From the NCBI GenBank assembly GCA_937864535.1, contig CALMJS010000011.1, positions 1 to 57,491 of the forward strand: a stretch of DNA of 57,491 nt. The letters are read 5' to 3'. Position 1 is the first letter of the stretch; each line of letters starts with the position of its first letter. The stretch comes from an uncultured Paracoccaceae bacterium (GTDB taxonomy: Bacteria > Pseudomonadota > Alphaproteobacteria > Rhodobacterales > Rhodobacteraceae). Made by a program: the position numbers and the translations under genes. Below are positions 16,889 through 26,496 of the stretch, piece by piece. Below the pieces are notes generated by a model. The model saw only the letters and a list, made by a program, of their open reading frames with translations. It searched no databases and was not told the DNA's origin.

Positions 16889-18583
16889 TCAGGAAATCAG
16901 CTCGAAGCGATGCACATCAACCATTCCGCGATCCGTGATTTTCAGCGCCGGGATCACCGGGAGCGCCAGAAACGCCAACTGCAAAAACGGCTCTTGCAGG
17001 GTGACGCCCAGCGATTTCGCCGCCGCCCGCAGATCGACCAACTGGTCATGCACGGTTTCAAACGGCTCAAGGCTCATTAACCCGGCAACAGGCAGCGGCA
17101 GTTCGGCCAGAACCTGACCGTTTTCGACCACGACAAATCCGCCCTCGATCTGGCCCAACCGGTTCGCCGCGACGGCCATATCGGCGTAGTCCATGCCGAC
17201 CACCGCGATGTTGTGATGATCGTGGCACACGGTCGAGGCTATCGCCCCCCGCTGCAGTCCGAACCCGCGCACAAACCCCGTCGCGATATTGCCGTTCTTG
17301 CCGTGGCGTTCGACGACGGCAATGCGCACCAGATCGCGGCCCGCGTCGGGGCGTTTGTCGCCGTCGATGCTGGGAATATCCTCGGTCAGGAATTCGGTGA
17401 TGATCTTGCCCTCGATGATGCCGATCACCGGGGTCTGCGGGTTGTTGCCGCCGTTGCGGAAATCGTCGGGCACCACCGACGCGGCCTTGACCGAATTGCG
17501 CCCGACCGGGGCAATCACCTCGCGCCGGTCAAAGGCCGCCTGATCCACGACAACCCCGCCCGCGATGACCAGTTTCACATCGCAGCCCTGCAGCGATCCG
17601 ACCGCGACGATATCGGCCCGCTTGCCCGGTGCGATCTGACCCCGATCCTTGAGCCCGAAGGCCTCTGCCGCCGACAGCGATGCCGCGCGATAGGTCGCCG
17701 TAACCGGACAGCCCAGCGCAATCAGCGTGCGGATCATATAGTCCAGATGTCCCTCTTCGGCGATGTCCAGCGGGTTGCGGTCGTCGGTACACAGGCACAG
17801 ATAGGCACTGGTCAGATCGTTGAGAACCGGTTGCAAGGCGTGTAGATCCTTGGACACAGACCCTTCGCGGATCAGGACACGCATCCCCTTGCGCAGCTTT
17901 TCCAATGCCTCCTCGGCAGTGGTTGCCTCGTGTTCGGTCCGGATGCCGGCGGCGACATAGGCGTTCAGGTCCTTGCCCGACAATTGCGGACAATGGCCGT
18001 CGATATGGCCGCCCTCGAACAGACGCAGTTTATCCATGCAGGCCGGATCGCGGAAAATCACACCGGGGTAATTCATGAATTCCGCGAGGCCGACATTCGA
18101 CGGATGCCCCATCACCTGCGCGATATCCTGAGCCAAGAGCGTCGCCCCCGCGGTCTCCATATGGCTGGACGGGACGCAGGACGATAGCTGGACCTTAATG
18201 TCTATGACCGTCCGTTCGCTGGCGGCCTGAAAATAGCGGATACCGTCTAGTCCGATCACATTGGCAATTTCATGCGGATCGCAAATCGCTGTCGTGACAC
18301 CGCGCGGCAGCACACAGCGGTCAAATTCATAGGGTGTGACCAGACTGCTCTCGATGTGCAAATGGGTGTCGATAAAGCCCGGAACCAAGGTCAGCCCGCT
18401 GACGTCGATCACCCGTTTGCCCTTATAGTCGGCCCCGATGCCCACGATGGTATCGCCGCAGATCGCCACATCGCCCGACATGCGCGCGCCCGTTACAACG
18501 CATAAAACCTCGGCTCCTGTGAGCACGAGGTCTGCGGGTTCGTCACCACGGCCTTGGGCGATGCGTTGGGAAAGGTCTGCCAT
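16889..18583 (-). CDS. ade: Adenine deaminase
   Basis: A 564-aa amidohydrolase-superfamily enzyme converting adenine to hypoxanthine and ammonia. Metal-binding motif [15 protein letters not shown], then [25 protein letters not shown] and [12 protein letters not shown] are those of the Ade (cryptic adenine deaminase) family. The start [13 protein letters not shown] is preceded by GGAGCAGACA; the frame is open further upstream but without family sequence. Length is within the usual range. It is oriented with the urease genes and separated from ureD by 138 bp, so purine breakdown and urea hydrolysis may be co-regulated (inference). Confidence 0.95.
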   Translation of the reverse strand: MADLSQRIAQGRGDEPADLVLTGAEVLCVVTGARMSGDVAICGDTIVGIGADYKGKRVIDVSGLTLVPGFIDTHLHIESSLVTPYEFDRCVLPRGVTTAICDPHEIANVIGLDGIRYFQAASERTVIDIKVQLSSCVPSSHMETAGATLLAQDIAQVMGHPSNVGLAEFMNYPGVIFRDPACMDKLRLFEGGHIDGHCPQLSGKDLNAYVAAGIRTEHEATTAEEALEKLRKGMRVLIREGSVSKDLHALQPVLNDLTSAYLCLCTDDRNPLDIAEEGHLDYMIRTLIALGCPVTATYRAASLSAAEAFGLKDRGQIAPGKRADIVAVGSLQGCDVKLVIAGGVVVDQAAFDRREVIAPVGRNSVKAASVVPDDFRNGGNNPQTPVIGIIEGKIITEFLTEDIPSIDGDKRPDAGRDLVRIAVVERHGKNGNIATGFVRGFGLQRGAIASTVCHDHHNIAVVGMDYADMAVAANRLGQIEGGFVVVENGQVLAELPLPVAGLMSLEPFETVHDQLVDLRAAAKSLGVTLQEPFLQLAFLALPVIPALKITDRGMVDVHRFELIS

Positions 18584-18651
18584 TGTCTGCTCCGGCTTGT
18601 TGGTACGGCTCAGTAGACCGCATCCCCCAAGGCGGGGCAAGTCGCAGGCAA

Positions 18652-18894
18652 TCAGAACTCGAGCGTCAGGCGGCCTTTCTCTTCGGATGGCTCTGTTACG
18701 GGCACAAAGAAGAATTCTGCGCTGGGAAACCGGGCACCGGGTGCGAGAACCGATGCGCTCATGTCATTTTGGGTCGGCAGTACCACAGGCGCAGCCACAA
18801 TCGGTCGCTGCACTAGGACGCGCGGCGCAAGGACCGGCAGCGCCAACCCGAGCGACGGAACCAAAATCATCATGGCGAATACGAGGTGTTTCAT
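18652..18894 (-). CDS. Small secreted protein of unknown function
   Basis: 80 aa. [20 protein letters not shown] is a signal peptide. The mature part is Val/Ala/Pro-rich ([19 protein letters not shown]) and ends with an acidic segment and GRLTLEF. No domain is recognised. I start at 18892-18894 because this Met opens the signal peptide. AGTGAGATCT lies upstream and is only a fair ribosome-binding site. It is 68 bp upstream of ade on the same strand and could be in its leader transcript. Confidence 0.55.
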   Translation of the reverse strand: MKHLVFAMMILVPSLGLALPVLAPRVLVQRPIVAAPVVLPTQNDMSASVLAPGARFPSAEFFFVPVTEPSEEKGRLTLEF

Positions 18895-19131
18895 GGCAGA
18901 TCTCACTTTCTGGATGTAAGATAGCAAATATTTCCTGCCACCGTGCGATTGCGTCCGCACAGAACCGCTTGCCAAGGGCACACCTCTCCTCTCACTTTTC
19001 GTTGCCGATTACTCCTAAAGGATGACTAAAACGAAATGATACACTCCCGTCGGGATTGCTTGTGCGAAAAATCACTCACCTGCATCAGGGTTGTGCGCGG
19101 GCTGGGCTGACTCGAACCGAAAGGACCTCAA

Positions 19132-19950
19132 ATGGATCATTTTTCCGCCGCTGACGGCACCCGACTGGCCTATCTGGACCACGGCACCGGTCTGCCGGTT
19201 TTGGCGCTGGCAGGATTGACCCGCGACAGCCGGGATTTCGACTACCTCGCCCCCTTTATGACGGGCGTTCGGTTTATCTGCCTCGACAGCCGCGGGCGCG
19301 GGCAATCGGGCTGGAGCGGGGCGGACAGCTATACGCCGCTGCAAGAAGCGCAAGATGCGCTGGCCCTGATGGACCACCTCGGGATCGAACAGTTTGCGGT
19401 CATCGGATCGTCACGGGGCGGAATATTGGGAATGTTGATCGCCGCACTGGCCCCTGCACGCCTGCTGGGTCTGTGCCTGAACGATATCGGCCCGATCATC
19501 GAAACCGCCGGACTGGAGCGGATCGCGGCCTACATCGGACGCCGCCCGACCGCCGGGACGCTGGCGCAGATGGCTGACCGCCTGCCCGCCGCCAACCCCG
19601 GTTTTGACGGGGTGCCCGCCAGTCGCTGGGCCGAGGAGGCCGAGCGGCATTTTACGGTCTGCGAGGATGGTCTGGGCCTGACCTATGACCCTGACCTGGC
19701 CAAATCGTTCCAAGCCGCGATGTCTGCCCCTGCTGTCGATCTCTGGCCACTGTTCGACGCCTGTCAGGGTCGCCCCCTCGCCCTGATCCGCGGAGAAAAT
19801 TCGGATCTGTTGTCGCGCAAAACCGCGCAGGACATGCAAGCACGCGCTCCGGGTCTGGACTGGATCGATGTCCCGAACCGTGCGCATATCCCGTTTCTGG
19901 ATGAACCCCAGTCGATCGCAACCATCACGGGTTGGATAAATCGCCTATAA
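19132..19950 (+). CDS. Alpha/beta-fold hydrolase
   Basis: A 272-aa single-domain hydrolase. The oxyanion region is LALAGLTRDSRDFDYLAP and the nucleophile elbow is IGSSRGG, with Ser about residue 99. The acid is probably the Asp in LNDIGP or later, and the catalytic His is in VPNRAHIPFLDEP near the end. It resembles 3-oxoadipate enol-lactonase or esterase-type members rather than lipases. The substrate cannot be deduced. It stands between ade and the chemotaxis genes, with 217 nt before the STAS gene, so it is probably monocistronic. Confidence 0.85.
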   Translation: MDHFSAADGTRLAYLDHGTGLPVLALAGLTRDSRDFDYLAPFMTGVRFICLDSRGRGQSGWSGADSYTPLQEAQDALALMDHLGIEQFAVIGSSRGGILGMLIAALAPARLLGLCLNDIGPIIETAGLERIAAYIGRRPTAGTLAQMADRLPAANPGFDGVPASRWAEEAERHFTVCEDGLGLTYDPDLAKSFQAAMSAPAVDLWPLFDACQGRPLALIRGENSDLLSRKTAQDMQARAPGLDWIDVPNRAHIPFLDEPQSIATITGWINRL

Positions 19951-20167
19951 GGCGTAAATAAATAATCAAACATTCCAATCACTTGCAGACGGGCATTGTT
20001 TTCTGGACCCTTCGCCGCGCCGGAGTCCCGAATAAAACCTATCGATTTCAAGCCTGTTTCGCCTGTCTGGGCTAAAAATTATCTAGTGGCCAGTCGTTAA
20101 CCCAACGTGCTGAAACAGGCTCCACGGATATTTGACCCGTGATGCCCCAACGCGGGACGACGGTGCA

Positions 20168-20452
20168 ATGACAGAAGCGACAGAACGCGAGACTCTTTTC
20201 TCACTCTCGAATGTCTCGAGCGTCCAGGACCTGGGACCTCTCGGTCAACAAATCGACCTCGCCCTCCAGTCTGGGCCTGTTGGCATCGATCTGACAGAAC
20301 CGCCCTTCGTATCCTTTGCGGTGGTACAATTGTTGCTAGCCACTGTGCAAAGGGCGGAGGCGAGAGATCAATCCGTCACGCTCATTGTGCCGGAAGCGTC
20401 GCCGTACACTGCCATGATCGAGACCTGTCGCCTAACCCCCTGGCTTGATTAA
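20168..20452 (+). CDS. STAS-domain protein at head of chemosensory operon
   Basis: 94 aa. The pattern VQDLGPLGQQIDLALQSGPV, then IDLTEPPFVSFAVVQLLLAT and a final helix resembles STAS (anti-sigma antagonist) domains, with the usual phospho-Ser loop region at VSFAV. Such genes often lead chemosensory clusters in proteobacteria; their role is unclear, perhaps scaffold or phospho-switch. The ATG at 20168 is preferred over an upstream TTG (20132) because the extra residues do not fit the fold. The cheY gene follows after 23 nt. Confidence 0.7.
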   Translation: MTEATERETLFSLSNVSSVQDLGPLGQQIDLALQSGPVGIDLTEPPFVSFAVVQLLLATVQRAEARDQSVTLIVPEASPYTAMIETCRLTPWLD

Positions 20453-20475
20453 AAAGAGAATAGAAAGTCGCTCGC

Positions 20476-20844
20476 ATGACTGTACAAATCCTGACCGTCG
20501 ATGACTCGCCTTCCATGCGCAAACTGATTTCCGTTGCGCTGACCGCGCAGGGGTTTGCGGTGGCCGAAGCGGTCGACGGGGCTGACGGGCTGGCCAAGGC
20601 CCGCACGCAGCGGTTCGATCTGGTGATCAGCGACCAGAATATGCCGAACATGGACGGCATCACCTTTGTCTCGCATCTCAAGCAATTGCCGGCCTATCGG
20701 TCCACCCCGGTCCTGATGCTGAGTTCGGATTCCAGCGACGATCTCAAGGCCCGCGCACGCGCCGCAGGCGCAATCGGCTGGATGATCAAGCCCTTTGATC
20801 AGGCCAAGCTGATTTCGGCCGTGGCCCGACTGGTGCAGCTATGA
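20476..20844 (+). CDS. cheY: Chemotaxis response regulator CheY
   Basis: A 122-aa single receiver domain. The acidic pocket is Asp9-Asp10 (TVDDSPSMRKL), the phosphoacceptor is Asp53 in LVISDQNMPNMDG, Ser/Thr follows in VLMLSSDSS, and the Lys is in GWMIKPFDQ. There is no output domain. It should be phosphorylated by CheA, encoded immediately downstream with a 4-nt overlap. It is the only stand-alone CheY in the cluster, so signal termination must rely on another factor. Confidence 0.95.
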   Translation: MTVQILTVDDSPSMRKLISVALTAQGFAVAEAVDGADGLAKARTQRFDLVISDQNMPNMDGITFVSHLKQLPAYRSTPVLMLSSDSSDDLKARARAAGAIGWMIKPFDQAKLISAVARLVQL

Positions 20845-22946
20845 GCGAGGATCTGACGCAGATTTTTCTGGAAGAACTGACCGAGTTGTCAGAGCAGCTA
20901 GACGATGCTCTGCTTGCCCTGCGTTCGGACCCGACTGCGTCAGACCCCCTGAACGCGGCCTTTCGTAGCCTGCACACCATCAAGGGCAGCGGCGCGATGT
21001 TCGGATTTATCAAACTGTCCGAATTCGTCCACCGCTTCGAGACAACCTTTGACCTGTTTCGCAACGGCAAAGCGGTCATTACCAACGAGGTGATCGAAAT
21101 CAGCTTTCGGGCGCGCGATCTGATTTCGGCATTGCTGGACCCCGATGCGACCACGCTGGCGACGGCACAGGCCACGCTAGAGCAATTGGAACATTGCCTC
21201 GTTGCAGAGATTGCTCCCGTCCCCGTCCCCGTCCCCGCTGCCGATGGCACCGGGTTCGATTTTGATCTGTCATCGGCGGCCCCGGCCGAGGAACCGATGG
21301 CGGCCGATGCGTCATCGCGGCGTCTGACCTTCGGCTTGATCCATGGCGCACTCGGGCTGGGGTCGCGCCCTGACATCATCCTAAAGGACCTGATGGCGCT
21401 GGGTGCGACCGGGATCGTCGCCATGATCGACGACCTGCCGCCCCTAGACCGCATGGACCCGACCGAATGCTATGTCCGCTGGAGCATGTCCCTGCCGCCA
21501 GAGGTGACCGAGGCGCAGATCGAGGATGTGTTCGGGTTTCATGATGCCGAACTGACCATCGAACCCGCCGACGCCCCTGCGACGTCCCCCGTTCAGGAAT
21601 GGACCGGAGAGAGCGTACACCCGACGGGTGGCGGTTTTGACCTTGACCGCGATGCGATCGGTGCGGCTGCCCCTGCCCGGACGATCCCGGTCAAGCCGGC
21701 AGATGAGACCGCCGCCGCGCCAAGCACCCCTCCACCGTTCGAACCGCCGACCGCCGCTGCGCCGCGTTCTGCCGAAGCGTCGGTCAGGGTGGCTGCGGAA
21801 AAACTGGACATGCTGATGGATCAGGTCGGCGAACTGGTGATCGCAGAGGCGCGCCTGACCGAACTGGCCCACGTCATGAGCGATCAGAGCCTGATCGCGC
21901 TGTCGGAACAGATCACGCGGCTCTCCAGCGGGCTACGGACATCGACAATGTCGATGCGGATGGTGCCCTTCCGGCAAATCGTGTCGCGCCTGCGTCGCCT
22001 GATTGTCGGGCTCAGCGAACAACTGGGCAAGGACATCGACTTTGAAGTCGAGGGCGAGGATACCGAACTGGACAAGACCATGATCGAAAAACTGGTCGAT
22101 CCACTGGTCCATATCCTTCGCAATTCGATGGATCACGGCATCGAAGACGCCGCTACCCGCCTTGCGCTCGGCAAACCTGCCACAGGGAAAATCAAGCTGA
22201 CAGCGGTTCATTCGGGCAACGAAGTGCTGGTGATCATCCGCGATGACGGCAAAGGGCTGGATACAAATGCCATTCGCCAGCGCGGGATCGAACGGGGGAT
22301 TATCACCGCCGATCAGAGCCTGCCGGACGAGCGGATCAATGCCCTGATCTTTGAACCCAATTTTTCAACCCGGACCGAGGTCTCCGAACTGTCGGGGCGC
22401 GGTGTGGGCATGGATGTGGTGCGCAAATCCATCGACGGCCTGCGCGGCGGCATCGAGGTCAAGACCGCTCGGGCAGAAGGCACCCAGATCACCCTGCGCA
22501 TGCCGCTGACGCTCGCGATCGTGGAGGGCATGTTGATCCAGGTGGGGGAAGAGAAATTCACCGTCCCCCTGACCTCGGTCAAGGAAATCGTCGACCTGCC
22601 GGCTTCCAAGGCCACCTGCGCGATGTCCGATGATTTCCTCGATCTGCGCGGCAGCTTTGTGCCGTTCCTGCGATTGCGGCGGCTGATCGGGATGCCGGTG
22701 AACAACACGCTGCCCCAGGTCGTGATCGTGGTTCAGGCAGGCACCGACGAAATCGGGATTGTCGTGGACCGGATCATCGGCAAATCGCAAACCGTGATCA
22801 AACAAATGTCGCCGCTGCACGAAAACGTCAGGATGGTGGCAGGTGCGACGATCCTTGGCGACGGGGGCATCGCCCTGATCCTCGACATCTATCACCTCAT
22901 CGAACTGGGGCGGCGGATGGCCAATGACACGAGGAAAAGCGCATGA
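20841..22946 (+). CDS. cheA: Chemotaxis histidine kinase CheA
   Basis: A 701-aa kinase with the five-domain order. HPt domain: His45 in FRSLHTIKGSGAMFGF. A P2-like region with an Ala/Pro-rich linker spans about 125-310. The dimerisation helices start at RVAAEKLDMLMDQVGELVIAE. The ATPase domain has VHILRNSMDHGIED, IRDDGKGLD and ELSGRGVGMDVVR. The CheW-like regulatory domain (LPLTLAIVEGMLIQVGEE) closes the protein. All catalytic motifs are intact. It overlaps cheY and cheW by 4 nt each. Confidence 0.97.
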   Translation: MSEDLTQIFLEELTELSEQLDDALLALRSDPTASDPLNAAFRSLHTIKGSGAMFGFIKLSEFVHRFETTFDLFRNGKAVITNEVIEISFRARDLISALLDPDATTLATAQATLEQLEHCLVAEIAPVPVPVPAADGTGFDFDLSSAAPAEEPMAADASSRRLTFGLIHGALGLGSRPDIILKDLMALGATGIVAMIDDLPPLDRMDPTECYVRWSMSLPPEVTEAQIEDVFGFHDAELTIEPADAPATSPVQEWTGESVHPTGGGFDLDRDAIGAAAPARTIPVKPADETAAAPSTPPPFEPPTAAAPRSAEASVRVAAEKLDMLMDQVGELVIAEARLTELAHVMSDQSLIALSEQITRLSSGLRTSTMSMRMVPFRQIVSRLRRLIVGLSEQLGKDIDFEVEGEDTELDKTMIEKLVDPLVHILRNSMDHGIEDAATRLALGKPATGKIKLTAVHSGNEVLVIIRDDGKGLDTNAIRQRGIERGIITADQSLPDERINALIFEPNFSTRTEVSELSGRGVGMDVVRKSIDGLRGGIEVKTARAEGTQITLRMPLTLAIVEGMLIQVGEEKFTVPLTSVKEIVDLPASKATCAMSDDFLDLRGSFVPFLRLRRLIGMPVNNTLPQVVIVVQAGTDEIGIVVDRIIGKSQTVIKQMSPLHENVRMVAGATILGDGGIALILDIYHLIELGRRMANDTRKSA

Positions 22947-23449
22947 GCGTGCAAACCAAACACCCGCCCGTTGCCACCGCGGCACAGGCCAGCCAGACGA
23001 TGCTGACGCTGCTGATGGGCACACAGAAATTCGCGATTTCCACCGACCTGATCCGCGAGATCATCGACCCTGTCCCCTTTACCCGCGTCCCGGGCGCTGC
23101 TGCGATGACGCCAGCGGTTTTGAACGTGCGGGGGGCGATCATTCCCTTGGCCTATCTGCACATCCCGCTGAATCTGGAACGACTGGAACGGGGTGATCGG
23201 ACCCGCATCATCGTCGTGCAGGTGCCGCAAGAACACGGCGACGTGACAGTCGGCCTCTATGCCGATGCCGTTCTGCACGTAGGCACCGTAGCGCAAAACC
23301 GCGTCACCAAACTTGCCGATACCAGCCATAACTGGCCGGCCGATCTGATCGCGGGCCTGTTCCGCGACGACGGCGACTTTGTCTTAATCCCCGACCTTGA
23401 AACCATTTTCGCCAATCAGCGCCTGCGCCTGATGGCTTCCGAAGCGTGA
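22943..23449 (+). CDS. cheW: Coupling protein CheW (first copy)
   Basis: A 168-aa CheW-fold adaptor linking CheA to receptors. [20 protein letters not shown] is the first strand block. [21 protein letters not shown] has the conserved Pro and Asn-x-Arg-Gly, and [11 protein letters not shown] is the second subdomain. About 25 extra residues precede the domain. ATGA overlap with cheA. Confidence 0.93.
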   Translation: MSVQTKHPPVATAAQASQTMLTLLMGTQKFAISTDLIREIIDPVPFTRVPGAAAMTPAVLNVRGAIIPLAYLHIPLNLERLERGDRTRIIVVQVPQEHGDVTVGLYADAVLHVGTVAQNRVTKLADTSHNWPADLIAGLFRDDGDFVLIPDLETIFANQRLRLMASEA

Positions 23450-23456
23450 GGACACC

Positions 23457-25139
23457 ATGCGGATCTCTATCAAACTCAAGCTCGTTTCTGTCTTTGCAGT
23501 CACATTGGGTATCTCCGGCTTCGCTCAATGGGAGGCGAACAAGGCGATCCATGCGCTGGATGAACGGGTCAAAATAATCGTCTCCGAACTGAGCGCAGAG
23601 CGGCAGGCAATTACAAACCTGCTGGTCGAGAACCTGATGATCGAGCAGGACTTCCGCGATATGGCTCTGGCCGGAGACGCTGCGGAACGCCAAGAGCATC
23701 GCGACACGCTCGAGCAGACCTTGGAGAATTTTGCCACCGAACACGAAAAGCTCCGGGCGTTGATCGAAGACGATATGCCGGCCGAGATGGCCCAGATCGA
23801 CGCGACCCTCGAAACCCTGATAGAGGATCGCGAACAGGTTCTGGCCTATCTGGAGGCGGACAACATCTTTGCCGCCAGTCGTTTGCTGATGGGGCAACAA
23901 CATCAAAGCGCAGAAGAATTCACAACCGAACTTCAGACACTTGCCGATCGTCTCCGGCAGGAAATGCTCGAATATACCACCGCCTCTGACGAACTGACGG
24001 CCAAGAGCCAGAGTGAATTGATGATTCTGGCAGCCATCGCCGCGGCGATCGCGATCGCGGGCTGTCTGTGGCTGCTGACCTATCTGCACCGCTCGCTTGT
24101 CCGTGCGATCACATTGGCCAAGGCCATTGCCAGAGGCGATCTACGCCAAGAGGCGGAAAATCCCGGCAATGACGAGTTGGGGGATATGCTGACCTACATG
24201 AACCGCATGGTCGTGCAACTGCGCGAGGTGCTGGGCAATGTGAGCGGCGCGACGGAAAACATGACCCTCGGCGCGGCACAGGTTGCGGCAACCTCTGAAC
24301 AGCTGGCGCAGGGGGCCGCGGAACAATCCTCGGCGACCGAACAATCGACTGCGGCAATCAACCAGATGACCGCAAACACCCGGCAATCGGCGGACAACGC
24401 CCGCCGGACCGAAGAAATGGCCCGCAAATCCGCCGAGGCCGCTGTCGAGAGTGGCCGTGTCACCCAAGAGGCCATTCAGGCGATGCAGCAGATCGTCGAA
24501 AAAATTTCGATCGTGCAGGAAATCGCACGCCAGACCGACCTCCTCGCCCTGAACGCGGCGGTCGAGGCTGCGCGGGCGGGCGAACATGGTCGCGGCTTTG
24601 CTGTGGTTGCCGCCGAAGTGCGCAAATTGGCCGAACGCAGCCAGGAGGCCGCCACCGAAATTTCCAGCCTGTCCAACCGGACTGCGGACTCGGCGATGAA
24701 GGCCGGCAAAATGCTGACGGAACTGGTGCCGGATATCGAACAAACCTCGCGTCTGGTCGCCGAAATCTCGGTCGCGATGCGCGAATTGTCGGTGGGGTCG
24801 GACCAGATCAACTCCGCGATCAACGAACTGGACAACGTCACGCAGGAAAACACCGCCGCCGCCGAGGAACTGTCTTCGGCCTCGACGGAACTGGCCAGCC
24901 AGGCCGACGCACTGAACGACTCGATCGGGTATTTCAAATTGCCCGAGAGCCAGTCCGACGCCCGGCAAGACATGGTGACATTAAACAACAGCGACCAGCG
25001 CCGCGCGAAAAAGCCTCGCAAGGCAGCCGCCCCCGTCAACGAACCGGCAAACTCGTCGTCCGGCTACTCATTTGACCTCGATGGCGACATTTCGGACGAC
25101 GAACTGGATCGGGCCTTTGGGTCGGGCAAGCGCCGTTAA
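23457..25139 (+). CDS. Transmembrane methyl-accepting chemotaxis protein
   Basis: A 560-aa receptor. One membrane segment lies near residues 8-22 and another near 183-205 ([20 protein letters not shown]), enclosing a roughly 160-aa periplasmic helical domain with no classical ligand motif, probably of the four-helix-bundle type. A HAMP domain follows, then a signalling hairpin with the canonical tip [20 protein letters not shown] and [20 protein letters not shown], which binds CheA/CheW. Methylation-site-like Glu/Gln pairs flank it. The C-terminal 60 residues are a linker ending in an acidic patch, DDELDRAF, then basic residues. The CheR-binding pentapeptide NWETF is absent. GAGGACACC precedes the ATG. 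Confidence 0.94.
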   Translation: MRISIKLKLVSVFAVTLGISGFAQWEANKAIHALDERVKIIVSELSAERQAITNLLVENLMIEQDFRDMALAGDAAERQEHRDTLEQTLENFATEHEKLRALIEDDMPAEMAQIDATLETLIEDREQVLAYLEADNIFAASRLLMGQQHQSAEEFTTELQTLADRLRQEMLEYTTASDELTAKSQSELMILAAIAAAIAIAGCLWLLTYLHRSLVRAITLAKAIARGDLRQEAENPGNDELGDMLTYMNRMVVQLREVLGNVSGATENMTLGAAQVAATSEQLAQGAAEQSSATEQSTAAINQMTANTRQSADNARRTEEMARKSAEAAVESGRVTQEAIQAMQQIVEKISIVQEIARQTDLLALNAAVEAARAGEHGRGFAVVAAEVRKLAERSQEAATEISSLSNRTADSAMKAGKMLTELVPDIEQTSRLVAEISVAMRELSVGSDQINSAINELDNVTQENTAAAEELSSASTELASQADALNDSIGYFKLPESQSDARQDMVTLNNSDQRRAKKPRKAAAPVNEPANSSSGYSFDLDGDISDDELDRAFGSGKRR

Positions 25140-25150
25140 GGAGGCCAAAG

Positions 25151-25621
25151 ATGCGGTTCGAAGGGCCCATCCTCACGCTGGAATGCAACGAGAGCAGCTA
25201 TGCGATCGACATCGGCGCGGTGCAGGAAATCCTTGACGTCCGGCCGATCAAGCCGCTGCCGAATACGCCTGCGTATTTGCTGGGTATGATCGACCTGCGC
25301 GGGATCAATGTGCCGGTGGCGGATCTGCGTCTGCTGCTCGGGGGCTCTGCCGCTGCGGACCAGCCCAGCACGCGGATTCTGGTCACCTCGGTTCGATCCG
25401 ACGGGATCAACCACATCATTGGCCTGCGCTGTGATCGCGTGATCGAGGTCACGCAGATCGACGAAGGCACCTTGGCCAGCATCGACAGCGCCGATTTGCT
25501 GCATTGGTCGGATGCCGGCATGGCGGGGATGGCGCGGGTCAAGTCCACGCCTGTCGCGCTGATCGACCTTGATCGCCTGTTTGCGGCGCTGGGGAACAGT
25601 CCCTTGGCGGTCGCGGGATGA
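25151..25621 (+). CDS. cheW: Coupling protein CheW (second copy)
   Basis: A 156-aa CheW-domain protein. It opens MRFEGPILTLECNESSYAID, continues with IKPLPNTPAYLLGMIDLRGI (Pro plus LRG motif) and IIGLRCDRVIEV, and is clearly divergent from the first copy. Two adaptors in one cluster often serve different receptors, or one acts as a CheV-like buffer without a receiver. AAGGAGGCCAAAG gives a strong ribosome-binding site. Its stop overlaps cheR (ATGA). Confidence 0.9.
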   Translation: MRFEGPILTLECNESSYAIDIGAVQEILDVRPIKPLPNTPAYLLGMIDLRGINVPVADLRLLLGGSAAADQPSTRILVTSVRSDGINHIIGLRCDRVIEVTQIDEGTLASIDSADLLHWSDAGMAGMARVKSTPVALIDLDRLFAALGNSPLAVAG

Positions 25622-26496
25622 CCAGCCATCCCGCAGTACGGCGCACGACGCCAGGTCAGGCCCCCTCATCGTCAGACGCGATGAGCCGGTTCCGGGCGAT
25701 CGTCTATCAGGAGTCCGGCATCGCGCTCCAGGAGACCAAGGATACGATGATCCAGCAGCGCCTGTCCAAACGGATGCGCGCCATCGGGATGACGAATCTG
25801 GACAGCTATCTCAAACGTATCCTCGGGGACGAAAGTTTCCGGGCCGAGAGAACCGCGGCCGTGCAGGCCATGACCACCAATACGACCTATTTTTTCCGCG
25901 AACCGGTGCATTTCGAGGTTTTGCAGGACACCATCGTCCCCGAGTTGTTCCAGAACAATCCGCGGTCGGATCGCACGGTCAGGATCTGGAGCGTCGCCGC
26001 ATCCGAAGGTGCCGAGGCCTACACCGCCGCTATGGCGATGGAGGTCCTGCGCGAGATCTATCCGCTGACCGACTACGAGATCATCGGGACGGATTTTTCC
26101 CACAAGATGCTGACCCGCGCCAGCCGCGGAGTTTACAAGCTGGAACAACTGGAGGGAATACCACTCAGTTTGCGCCGGAAATACGTTCAAACCAGCAAAG
26201 ACCCGAAGTTCATGGACTATGGGCGTATTGCAGACAGCATCCGCAGTCGGTGCCAGTTCCGGCATCTCAATCTGATGGAGAGTCCCTATGCGCTACCAAA
26301 CAATTTCGACGTCGCGTTTTTGCGGAATGTGCTGATCTACTTTACCCCTGCCGACCAGAAGAAAGTCATTTCTTCGGTGATCAAACATCTGGTTCCGGGC
26401 GGCTATCTGATTGTAGGCCATTCGGAATGCATGGCGGTGCAGCGCGATGATCTCACCGCGCTACGACCCACAATTTATCGAAAGTCCCTCACATGA
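25618..26496 (+). CDS. cheR: Chemotaxis methyltransferase CheR
   Basis: A 292-aa SAM-dependent glutamate methyltransferase acting on receptors. The N-terminal helical domain has SRFRAIVYQESGIALQETKD and QQRLSKRMRAIGM. The catalytic domain has TTNTTYFFREPVHFEVL (the FFR motif), RIWSVAASEGAEAYTAAM as SAM-binding loop (the usual GCSTGEE is changed to AASEGAE) and FDVAFLRNVLIYFTPADQ. The changed glycine loop is worth noting, but the fold is otherwise complete. The ATG at 25618 overlaps the cheW stop; a second ATG at 25681 is an alternative start closer to the domain. Confidence 0.93.
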   Translation: MTSHPAVRRTTPGQAPSSSDAMSRFRAIVYQESGIALQETKDTMIQQRLSKRMRAIGMTNLDSYLKRILGDESFRAERTAAVQAMTTNTTYFFREPVHFEVLQDTIVPELFQNNPRSDRTVRIWSVAASEGAEAYTAAMAMEVLREIYPLTDYEIIGTDFSHKMLTRASRGVYKLEQLEGIPLSLRRKYVQTSKDPKFMDYGRIADSIRSRCQFRHLNLMESPYALPNNFDVAFLRNVLIYFTPADQKKVISSVIKHLVPGGYLIVGHSECMAVQRDDLTALRPTIYRKSLT

